Shown here: positions 31,934-42,015 of the stretch, piece by piece
Position numbering within the stretch: the stretch's first letter is position 1
How the letters are laid out: every line of letters begins with the position of its first letter
Origin: Heterocephalus glaber
Lineage: Eukaryota; Chordata; Mammalia; Rodentia; Bathyergidae
Direction of reading: 5' to 3'
Length of the DNA stretch: 64,000 nt
Assembly: GCF_000247695.1 (NCBI RefSeq)
Contig: NW_004624842.1
Location: 3,053,683 to 3,117,682 of the forward strand
Made by a program: the position numbers and the translations under genes
Notes under the pieces: model-generated
Told to the model about the DNA's origin: nothing
The model's database searches: none
What the model saw: only the letters and a program-made list of their open reading frames with translations

Positions 31934-32329
31934 CTCTAGTGGAAGTACTTTCAGGACAAGTTGCTGTGAGGGGAGATGGATGAAATAGAACTCAGCTTCA
32001 GGGGGGTTTTAGGAGTAGAGGGAGGTGCCTGTTTGAGATGCAGTGTCAGAGGGGGCTTGGTGTCTAGGGATGGTGCCCTCTGAGGGAACAGTCTGCAGCA
32101 TGCCTGCATGGCCCTGGACCTCTGGGGTGAACATGGGGCTCCTCTGCCCCTGAGTTTAACTACCCAGGGCTCTGCAGCTGACCCTGAGTTCATCCTACCA
32201 CCTCCTACAGGAACTCATGAATCACTAAATCAAACCCTTATTGTACAGATCTGGAAACTGAGGCTTTAAGGGGTGCTGGAAGGTAAAATCTCAGTTAAAA
32301 ATTCATAGTTAAAAATTCAAAATCCAATT

Positions 32330-32705
32330 GTGTGATGGCTACACTCCAAAATAGCTCCCAGCAGATCTCATGTCCTAATATTCACACTCTGTCTTGTCCA
32401 TCCCCTCTTAGGTTGATGCTAGGGTTGTCCTGTGCAATTAGTGGGATACTGCTGCAGAAATGACAGCCTGTGACTTCCAGAGGTAGGTTACAGAAGACAC
32501 TGCAGTGCCATTTGGCTCTCTGTTCTCTTGATCCCATGCCGTGAGGCACTTAAGTAGCCCTGTGGAGTGGTCCCCATGTCCTCCACTGCTGCTGGGCAGC
32601 TCAGACTACGTGCTCTTTGAGGTTTCCTCTGTGGCCTCAGATCTGCCCTTCGGGATTATGGAAGATCTATGTTTCCTCTGCCTTGGACTGCTGCACTGGA
32701 ACTGC
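32330..32705 (+). repeat. Old MLT-like LTR remnant
   Basis: 'gtcctaatattcacactctg', 'ttgtcctgtgcaattagtggg', 'gacagcctgtgacttccagagg', 'ccatgccgtgaggcact' and 'agccctgtggagtggtcccc' match an old LTR pattern shared with 24035-24285. Confidence 0.5.
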
Positions 32706-32707
32706 AT

Positions 32708-32950
32708 CCTGCTATGGTCTGAATGCTTGTGCCCTCCTAATCCATGTGGAAATGTAACTGCCACTGTGATGGCACTGGGAGGCGGGACCTAATGTTGTGA
32801 TCTTGGGAGTAGGCTCATTATCATGGGCTACGTTCTGCCCCTGTGCTCTGGCTCTACCCTTCTGCCATTTATGATGTAGCAAGAAGGCCCTCACCAGATG
32901 CTGGCCCTTTGACCTTGGACTTCTCACTCTCCAGAAAGGTAAGCCGATAA
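32708..32950 (+). repeat. MaLR (MLT1/MST-type) LTR
   Basis: Begins 'tatggtctgaatgcttgtgc' and follows the MaLR order: 'tgggaggcgggacctaatg', 'gtaggctcattatcatggg', 'gcaagaaggccctcaccagatgctgg' in pieces, and 'ccttggacttctcactctcc'. Confidence 0.75.
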
Positions 32951-33599
32951 GCTCCTGTCCACATCAGTCTGCAGTGTTCTCTCACAGACCACAAAGCAGC
33001 CTAGGACACATCCCCTCTGGCCTCCTCCTCTGCCAGCTGCACAGCCCTGGGCAAAGACACCCTCTCTCTGGCTTCCTTTCATGGAGGATGAGGCCCGGGC
33101 CTCCTACCCTCTCTGGGCTCTCTCTTTAAGCCACAGTCCAGATTATTATAGACCCGAGTGGCACAGCGGAATCTATGTTTAAGTCCCCGTTTCTCTGCCA
33201 TCTGTGTGACCCTGAGTAAGTTGCTTCCCTCTCTGAGACACTGTAATATGTGGGCAGTAACAGAGGTACTAGGAGGAAGTGTTACTGCAATGATGATGAC
33301 AGCAGTTAAGAGCAGCTCCGCCGTCACCTGACATCTTAGCTCATCTAACAGACCTGCAAGGCAGGTGAGAGGAGACCTTGTTTTACACAAGCCACTGAGT
33401 CCAGGGAGGTGAACTGACTTGCCCGGCTGGAAAATGGTGGAGCTGAGATTTGAACCCCAATGACTGCTCAGGGGAAGGGATATGCTGGGTAAGGCCCAGC
33501 TCCTTTCTGCCAGCTGGTTCCCATCAGTAGAATTCTGGCAGGGAACCTGGGCCCAAATCATGCTAATATGTGCTGGGCCTCCTACTCATCTGCAGCTGT

Positions 33600-34075
33600 A
33601 AATGGTTTTTCAGTTCACCAGAAGGAACCCAGTCCCCTTCTCTGGGCCTGTCTTGTCTTCAGCTTCTTCACACCTTTCTCACCTCTCCCCAGCAGTTCAC
33701 TCAACTCTAGCAATACTGGATTTCCTGGTCCTCAAACTCACCAAGAACTTTTCTAACTCAGGGCGTTTGCACTTGCCAGGCCATCTTCCTGGAATACTTT
33801 TCTCTATCCAGAACTTGACACCAATGTCACTTCCTTGAGCAGACTTTTCTTGGACTTTTAGTCTGCAGTAGGTGGTCCCTATATAACATGGTTGCCTGGC
33901 TGTGTTCCTTGCAAAACTTACCTCTGTCATAGGTGATCTTTGTTAGCATGTTTATCTCTTCTCTTCCTCCCCAATTTTGAGCTCTGTGATACCCCTGGAT
34001 TGGCCTTATTCAAGGCTGTGTCCTCAATGCCAACCATGATGCTGGCACACAGCATTTGGTGGCAATGTGTCAAGA
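33600..34075 (+). repeat. L2 LINE remnant
   Basis: 'gggcgtttgcacttgccagg', 'cttcctggaatacttttctc', 'cacttccttgagcagactt', 'tgagctctgtgatacccctgg' and 'atgatgctggcacacagc' follow the L2 3' region. Confidence 0.65.
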
Positions 34076-34249
34076 GCTTCCTTTCTCAGCACTGTGGGGT
34101 AGGGGTGGGGGGAAGCAGGACAGGGGTCACTGCAAACCCATTTTGCAAATGAGGCCACACAGGCCCAGGAAGGAAAGGTGACCTGCCAGAGGTCACCCTA
34201 GGGCTAAGCAGCAGCACAGACCCTGGCTCAGAGCCCCTTCCTCTGCAGC

Positions 34250-34440
34250 ACTGCCTGGGAGGCTGCTGGCTGCTGCTTGATATTCTGCCTGGGACCGCTT
34301 GGACGAATAAAATATTTATGTGCGGCTGGAGGTTTGCAGAAGACATTGAAGATGGATCGCATTTTCGTGTGCCTATGAAATCTAATTGGATTCATTGTAG
34401 GATATTTGGTTTCTCCGAACAGACACATCATTTTCTCAAG
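34250..34440. promoter_or_regulatory. Candidate conserved non-coding element
   Basis: Repeat-free and of unusual composition, with AATAAAATATTTATG, a TCTAATTGGATTC homeodomain-like pair and 'gattttcgtgtg'-type words. It looks like ancient single-copy non-coding sequence, but conservation cannot be checked here. Confidence 0.3.
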
Positions 34441-34919
34441 GAGTGGCAGCCTCTGCTCTCAGGACTGGGCTGGCGTTGGTGGGGCCTCAGGCACCCATTG
34501 GCCAGGCCAGGCTGGGTCTCTGGTTGCTGGGGCTGGGGGCTGGCAGATGGGTCTGTCTGGCCTCTCAGTGGGCACCTCATTTCCTCTGAGGTTCCCAGCC
34601 AGAGGTGCCCAGCTGTGATTCCTCAAGAAAGCCTCCCCTTTCCCTATCCCTTGCCTGAGCCCCAGTGACAGCTGCTTGCACCTTCTTTTTCATCCAACCG
34701 TCACATCCCTGCTCTCTCGCATTCATGCTTCCCCTACTCCAAAGTGAGACAGATTTTCCTAAAGCCCTAAGTTTCAAGTTGTGCCTCCACATTTTCCATG
34801 TGAACAAAGGAAAGCCTCTTCCCTCTCCAGGCCTCAGTTTCCTCATCTGAACAGAAAGAGGTAGGTTCCAGCAGTTCTCAAACCCAACCAATCCCAGTGG
34901 ACCTCAAATACCTCTGTTG

Positions 34920-35078
34920 TTGTTATTGTTTGGTGCTTTTGAGTCAGGTTCTCACTATGCAGTTCAGGCTGCCCCTGAACTCACTATGTAGACCAGTTTT
35001 GGCCTTGAGCTCACCATAATCCTCCTGCCTCAGCTCCCCAAGAGCTAGGATTACAGGAGTGTGCCACCACACCCACTC
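34920..35078 (-). repeat. Long B1 SINE, minus strand, with internal duplication
   Basis: Reversed B1 whose middle is present twice in related form ('ctatgcagttcaggctgcccctgaactc' and 'ctatgtagaccagttttggccttgagctc', compared in parts), as in B1 sub-types with the 29-bp duplication. Ends 'gtgtgccaccacaccca'. Confidence 0.8.
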
Positions 35079-35778
35079 TCAAAAACCTTTTTTATGGGGA
35101 ATATTTTGTAATGTCCCTCTTTACTCTCCTGAAATAAAATTCATAGATAATATGAATGTTAGATAATATTCATATTCATTATTCAATAATATTTATAGAT
35201 AATATGAATACCCCCACACATAATTAAGTAAAAAATAACAATGCCTTTACAAATATAAAGGAAAAGTAAAAGAAAATGAATGTCTAAAATGACACTTATT
35301 ATCAAGCAGAAAGGCTGGGACATCCCCTAGAAAGCATGAGGTGGGAATCAGATGTGCGCACCTGCACACAGAATAGGTGACAGTTACAAATGTAGACAGA
35401 GATGAATCAGCTACTCAAATATAAGCACCTCGAGTGGGAAGAATGCTCTTACTGACATGGTGACTGCCTCTTGCCAAAGCTCTGAACCAAGAGACAAAGC
35501 ACATCCCTTCCTTGGTGTGTGCAAGAATCGCTCCTGGGATATTAGGATTGGACAGGAAATATTTGGTGCTTGTATGTGAAAATAGGACGGTCCAGGCTCA
35601 CACAGTTATGAGCAGGTTCCTCCCCTCCCTCCCCAAGAATGGCTGGCAGGACATTTGAGAGTCATATGGATGCAGGTGGGATGATTCTTTAGCGTGAGAG
35701 GCTGACCAGCACATTACCAGGTCCCTGTCCTCTAAATGCTAATAGTACCAACCCAACAACTGTAGCAACAAGAAATGG

Positions 35779-35793
35779 CCCCTAGGGGGCGGA
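35779..35793 (+). promoter_or_regulatory. Candidate CTCF site in a repeat-free stretch
   Basis: CCCCTAGGGGGCGGA fits the CTCF core at 14 of 15 positions. The surrounding 35.34-36.0 kb shows no repeat and may be conserved regulatory sequence (it also has TTTCCCGC near 35865 and GCTAATTG near 35884). Confidence 0.45.
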
Positions 35794-36429
35794 GCTGCCC
35801 CTAAGAGCCTCAGGGCTACAGCCCCTATGGCGCAGGTATAGAGCTTGCCACAATCCATATTTCCCGCAGCTGTGGCAGACATGGCTAATTGAAACTTCAC
35901 GTTCCCAACAATCTTCAAATCTGTACTCTGAGTAATCCACTGGAAATCGCTCCTGAGCAGAAACGGTTCAGAGCTGACACTTCGTCAACTCTTTCAAATA
36001 TTTATTGACCATGACAGAGCTAAATAAGAGATCTGCCAGGTTCTTTTCACCTTCACCTATGAAGGCTCCAGGCTTCCTTGTCTGTCTCTAGCTCAAAGCC
36101 CACCCATGGCTCCCGTGGCTGGCAGAATGCAGCTCTGCCCCTCGCCTGATGATGCCAGCTTTTCCTGAGTTGGTCCAATGATGACAAGCAGAGCACTTTA
36201 GAGACTGCAAAGCAGGCATGACCCTATTTGATCTTTACACAGCTTTTGAGGCAGGCAGGATAGAAAGTATCAGTCCCATTTTACAGATAAGGAAACTCAG
36301 GCACTTCTAGTGAAGTGACTTGCCCAAGGTCACAGAGCTGGTTAGTAGTCAGCACTGGATCCAGTACTCTTGTGTGCAGAGCCCTCATCTTGTCTAGCTT
36401 GTGCTTACCAGCCCTGCCATGTCCTAGGT

Positions 36430-36510
36430 CAGTGATGGAGGACCTTTTAGAGCTTTCAATGATAACAAACAATTCACTATGGCATGTGTTTCATAGGTTC
36501 GCCACCACTA
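36430..36510. mobile_element. hAT-type MITE copy 4 (81 bp) with 7/8 target duplication
   Basis: Starts CAGTGATGG and ends TTCGCCACCACTA. Flanks TCCTAGGT (36422-36429) and TCCTAGGC (36511-36518) match at 7 of 8. The inner edge GGTTCGCC pairs with GGAGGACC at the left end as an imperfect inverted repeat. Confidence 0.88.
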
Positions 36511-36599
36511 TCCTAGGCAATTCAAGCTCCAGGCACAGGGGGCCATGGGTTATTCCTCAGACATCCCAATCCTACCCAGAAATAACAAGGTAATGGCTA

Positions 36600-36840
36600 A
36601 GACTGTGGGAACTACAGTTAGACTGCATTTGTCTGGTTTGAAATCCTGGTTCCACTTCTTGGAGCTGTGTGACCAGGGGGAGGTTACCTAACCTCTCTGG
36701 CTTCTAGTTTCTCATCTGTACAGTGGAGATAACACCATCTCCCTTGCAGAGCTGCTGAGAGGCTTAAACGAGTCAACCAGCACATTCCTAGAATGTGTAT
36801 CAGTGCTGCGCAGTAGTAAGAGCTTGATAGATTTCACCTG
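36600..36840 (+). repeat. MIR SINE remnant
   Basis: 'tgaaatcctggttccacttc', 'gagctgtgtgaccaggggg', 'ttacctaacctctctggc', 'ttctcatctgtacagtggag' match the MIR core and 3' end in order. Confidence 0.75.
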
Positions 36841-37229
36841 GTATTAATATTGCAAGAGTCCCAGCTCCTGCCACTTGGGTGCCCTTCTCTCTGGTTATGT
36901 TATGTTCTCTAATAAGCATCACTTCTCTGACTCTACCACCTAAACCAGATTTATCTTTCTTGGGTTTCTAGTAAGTTCTATCAGTGTTTCCAATTCTTTC
37001 TGAGTTATTCCTTACCTCTTTGCCTTTGCCCATGCTGTTCCTTGGGGCTGGAATGCTCTTCCAATCTTGCCTTCCAGCTTAACATTTTCACCTGTACGAA
37101 ATGCCTCCTCCAGGAGACCTTCCCTGAGATACATAGACTGAAGAAGGGGCTACTTCCTGGCTACCACAGTCCTTGGTTCTTCTAACACACAAGAATTGGC
37201 ATTGAACATTAAAATCAGAAAGTCCTGAC

Positions 37230-37620
37230 CCTAACAATTAGCAAATATATGTTCTTTTCAAAAATTTATTAACATTTATAAAAAAGGCCTGCATTTGAGC
37301 TACAAAGTAGGTCTCAACAAATACCACCGAAACAGTGCAAAAGTCTCAATGCAATAACAAGAGATAACTGAAAATCACCCCCTCTGTTTGACAATTACAC
37401 TCTTCTAAATAACTCATGAGTTGAAGAAGCCAAATGAAAACAAGAAAACTTTAGAACTGAATGGCAGTGAATATACAATATATCAAAATTGTGAGATGCA
37501 GCTAAAGCAGTACGTAGAGAGATATTTATAGACTTTGGTGCTTATATCAGAAAAGAAAACAAGACTGAAAAGTAATGTAAACACTTAAAAAGTTAGAAGA
37601 GGAACATCAAAAAAATGCAG
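37230..37620 (+). repeat. L1 ORF2-region fragment (dead)
   Basis: 'gagatgcagctaaagcagtac', 'agagatatttatagactttgg' (in part) and 'cagaaaagaaaacaagactg' follow the L1 reverse-transcriptase-region DNA, with stops in all frames. Confidence 0.65.
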
Positions 37621-37625
37621 AATTG

Positions 37626-37727
37626 GGCCGGGGATTTAGCTCAGTGGTTCCGCTGCCTGCCTTGCAAGCTCAAGGTCCCGAGTTTGATCCCTGGTACCAA
37701 AAAAAAACCCCAAAACAAACAAAAAAA
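37626..37727 (+). repeat. ID SINE inserted in L1 fragment
   Basis: 'ggccggggatttagctcag' then 'ggttccgctgcctgccttgc' and 'gagtttgatccctggtacc' with an A/C tail. A young sub-type shared with 45357. Confidence 0.9.
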
Positions 37728-38536
37728 CAGAGTAGGAAGGAGGGAGTACTTGCAATATTCTACATGCATCTCTCTCAAGCACCAGGGACGTCTCTGGGTC
37801 CCCAGCAGAGCCCAGACCAGGCTCACACTTGGAGGCTGTTGGTAAATGGCAGATGAATGAGTCCATGCTGTGGCTAGAACAGTTTTGGTCTTTCCTGATT
37901 CCACTTTCTTTGTCAAGTTGAATTCTTAGAGCACCTGAGTCAGATGAGACCAACCATATCTAGCAGGGTGAATCCACAGAACCTACAATTTCTTACAAGC
38001 TTTTAGGTGATTCCATGTGTACTGACCTTGAAGCCTAGGGTAAGGAGGCATAGGGAGGGATGTCTTGGGGAAATCTGTAAGTCAGGTGGTCTGTCATGAG
38101 AACCTACCCTTCCCCCCTACTAATGTTTTCAAAGCCAGATTCAAACCATTTTAGAGAAGTTGCGTCCCAAATCCAGACCTCAGTTTACTTGCCTATAATA
38201 TGGGGATAAAAGTGGTTATTCCTCTGTACCCCTAAGTGCAAGAATTTTCTTCCCCAGCATCTCCTCCCTGCGCACAGGTAGGCTTCCTGTTACAGGATAG
38301 GCTGTCATTCCTCAAAAAGGCTCAGCTCATAAAAGCTGTCCTTTCTTTTCTGAACGACTTGAATACAACTACCTGGGAGGGCAGGCAGGGCTTTTTTAGG
38401 GTTCTTGTTTTATAGATGAAGAAACTGAGGCTGATCGTGGCTGCTTGGGGGGCGAGAAGTCTTCTACCTTCCCTGGAATCACTCCAGAGGAAGGCCAGAA
38501 TTCCTGCCTATCCCTCCCAGGTTCCTGGAGTATGAG

Positions 38537-38600
38537 CGTGTGTGTGTGCATGTGTATATATGCATGCATGTGTGTATGTGTGCGCGTAGGTGTGTGTATA
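38537..38600 (+). repeat. Imperfect (TG)n microsatellite
   Basis: Alternating TG with TA/CA interruptions (tgtgtgtgtgcatgtgtatatatgcatgcatg read in parts). Confidence 0.85.
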
Positions 38601-40885
38601 TGCTGGGTGGGTGGGATTATGGTTGTGAGCCCCTGACCCCAAGCTTTCTGGGACATTAGGAAGAGGTCTCAAGCTCCTCAAGTGACCTCACTCACTGCAT
38701 TTCTAGGGTGCTGGGGGGCAGCTGTGGCCTGAGGTCATCCAGCAAGGGATTTTAGAGCTCTTGCCAGAAGGCCCCAGCCTCTCTCCTCTGCATGGAGCTA
38801 TGTCTTTCCTCAGCAGGTTGGAGTCCTCACTGCCTGATGCTATTTAAATGGAGCTCCCATGATTGCTGCGTTTGCAGGTGGCAGCAGTTTAGAGCTGGGA
38901 GCAAGTGATAGGCTTGGAGGCTGGAGATGGGCAGGCCTGGGTTCCAGCACTACTGGCCCAGCTAGCTCAGGGATCCTGGACTTCTTGAAGCCTCTTGCTT
39001 TTATAAAAAAACAAAAAGGAATAATAATCATGGCACCTATCTCACTAAATAGACTGGGAGGACCAGAGTGATCACGTGGGTTGAACTGTCCACCGAGTGG
39101 GCTAAACTCACTGAGCTTCTGCTCTGCACCATGGCCCAGAATAGTGACACTAACTGTGATGGCTCTGTTAGGATCCCTCGGGCCCCAGGCTCTGGCTATG
39201 AGATTTAGGTTCACTCAGTTGCCACTGAACAGCAATTTACTGGGCACATACTATGTGCCAAGCAGTCAAAGCTCTGAGGTACAGCAGCAAAGACCACAGC
39301 CCTGCCCTCAGAGAGCCTCCATGCCAGCTGGGGAGACAGGCAGACAGATGAATGTGTAATGTAATGTTAGGCAACAACACCTTCTGGGAGCAAATCAGAG
39401 CAGGTGAAGAGAGCTGGGTGTCATGGGTGACGAGGAAAGGCCTTTGGGCAGAGGTGAAGGGCTGGGTCTTATTGGTACCTGAGGAAGGAGTGTGCCATGT
39501 GGAGGAGCAGTAGCACAAAAGTGGGCATGTGGCTGTGTGTGCACATGCTTGTGTTGGGCCAGGGGGCTAATGAGAGGGGAGCTGGTATGGCTGGAGTGGA
39601 GGGAACCAGAGGAGGGTATGAGAGCCAGGGCCACTCGCACAGGCCCGGGAGCCACAGGAAAGCTGGGATCCCTCCGGATGAAGCATTATTATCCTCAGGC
39701 TGCAAAGCCAGCGTGGTGGAGCTGAGTTCCAACCCAGGCAGTTGCCTGCCAGTGCCCACTCTCTCCACGAGGCCTCAACAAGTGTTGTTGGAACCTAAAA
39801 AGAGAGGTGTGTCTGGGGAGAGGCCCCCAACCCCAAGCTTTGAGAAGCCAGAGCCCCAAGGATGTGGGAGGCAAAGAAGGTCGAATGTGGGTCACAGAGA
39901 AGCTGGGTGGGGCACCGGAAGGGGTGGGGGAGGCAGCTGCCTGGGGCTGGGCAGTGGGGGCGGCCTCTCCATGGAGATGCATTTGGAAGCACCACTGGAA
40001 TTACTCACGGAGGCCCGTGCGCACACGTGCATGCACCCAGGGCCATGTGCACACAGACACCACAGAGCCCACGCATCCAGGAGCAGTTCCAAAGCCACTT
40101 CATGAATGACATCATGGCCCAGTGGGAAGGGGGGCATAGGGTCCTTCTCAGGAGCACGGTGGAGGCGGAGTCCAGGAGCACTCGCAGGCAGGCCCAGGGC
40201 TTCTCTGTAACCCCTGCAGCCTTGCAGTCCCAGGGTAAGAGGCACAGAGCAGGCCCCGGACATCTCCCCATGCTCTGAAGGGACCATGAGAAACAGGGTC
40301 CCTGCCATAAGGGGTGACCAGCCAGCCAGTCTTTCAGGGAAGGGAGGTCAGAAACACATAGCCACATAGATGGGTGGAAGTGACGGCAGTGACCAGATCC
40401 CCAAGAGGTGTGTCAAGGTCGAGGAGAGTACTTGCTGGGCACAGTGAGACTAAGCTTTCTGCAGAAAGCAGGCCTTGACCTGAGGTCTGAAGGACAAGTA
40501 GAAATGGACAGGATGAGGGGTGTGTATAGATTCCCAGGTTCAGGGGAATAGAAGACCCATGTGGTGTGGAGGGACAGGTAGGGTCCCACTGAAGTCAGCC
40601 TTCCTTGAGGGGACAGCAGGGCCCAGGGCAGAGGCTGTGGCTCTCTCAGGGCTGTCGAGAGACAGGCTCAGGTTGGAGCATACACACTCACTGTGTGACT
40701 TTGGACAGGTCATCTCCCTCTGTTTTGAGCCTCTGTTCCTCACCTGGACAATGGAGACTGTGTCTAATTTTAAGACAAGTTTCAAGTGCTACAAAGGGTG
40801 CAGGCACAGAGTAGCTGGGATGATGGAGCCTCAGCTTCCTTCCTTCCCATGTGCTGGCTTCTGCCTTGGTTTCTCACTTTGCTCA

Positions 40886-41002
40886 CTTTTGTTTTTTGAG
40901 ACAGGATCCCGCTTGTAGTTCAGGCTGGCCTTGAGTGCCAGGGGATCCTTCTGCCTCAGCCTCCTGAGTGCCAGAATGACAGGTGAGCACCACCATACCT
41001 GG
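40886..41002 (-). repeat. B1 SINE, minus strand
   Basis: 'gttttttgagacaggatccc', 'ttcaggctggccttgag', 'cttctgcctcagcctcctgag', 'caccaccatacctggc'. Confidence 0.85.
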
Positions 41003-41439
41003 CTTCTCACCTGGCCTTTAAAGGAACTGTGGTCCCATCTACAGGCTGGGGTTGGGCAAGCTCTATCTGGGTCTGACAGCAGCTGGATTGCCCTGACATG
41101 TCCACTGTAGGCCCTGGCTGGCTCCCTCCCCAGCAAACCCCCTCACCCACCCCAGGCTCCATCTAGAGACCTCAGAGGGAACAAGGACAGGAATCCAGGC
41201 CAGTCCTGCCCTCCCAGCTCTCCCGAGGCCTGGGCTTCCAGATCACCAGAACATCTCCTGAAAGCATCACACATCATGATTTAACAGCCCCTGGGGACAG
41301 GCATTTGCTTCATGATCTAACAGGTGAGGAGGTTGAGGCCTAGGAAGCAGAGAGCTGCCCAGGATCATACAGGTAGTGAATGGAGCAGTCAGGGTCCCAA
41401 CCAGGCACTTCCTGGCCTCCCTGGGCTCTTGGCCAGGTC

Positions 41440-42015
41440 TAATTCGGCGTGCAGCCTTCTCCTGGTGTATCTCATCCCCTTCTGTATTCTAACCACTCCT
41501 GCCCTGATGACTCTGAGGGCTGCAGTCTCACTACAACCCTGAGCTCTTGGCCAAAAATGAAGACCTCAAGGAGATGGCACAAGTCTGACACGACCCCTGC
41601 CCATTCAGAGCCCTCAACCCATCTGGCTTCCTTTTCCTTCCTGAGACACACTGAACTCTTCCCTGCCTCAGGTCCTTTGCACACTGCTATTCCTTCTACC
41701 AGGAATGTTGTGCCCTGGAGACTCACATGGCTGCTTTTTTGCTTCATTCAGGGCTCAGCCCTAATGCCACCTCCTCTGAGAGGCTTCCTTCTGACCCCCT
41801 CCCACTCTCATGTTCCCTAGCTTTTTTTTCATAGCAGTTGTTCACATATTTTGTATATTGTCTTAACTCTCCCACTAGCTGAGATCCTTGTGAAAGCTGG
41901 GGCTGGGTCTGTTGCAGTATCCTGGGGCTGATTCAGTGCTTGAAACATAGTAGGTGCTTAATAAATACCTGTCGGGTGAATGGATGAATAATTGAAGGGG
42001 TAAATGAAGGAATGA
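41440..42015 (+). repeat. L2 LINE 3' end
   Basis: 'cctttgcacactgctattcc', 'accaggaatgttgtgccctgg', 'gagaggcttccttctgac' and the classic end 'catagtaggtgcttaataaa' followed by GAATGAATGA-type repeats. Confidence 0.75.

Noticed and set aside
39497..40105. 202-codon plus-strand open frame
   Set aside because: GC-rich intronic sequence with frames open on several strands; low-complexity product and no known domain.
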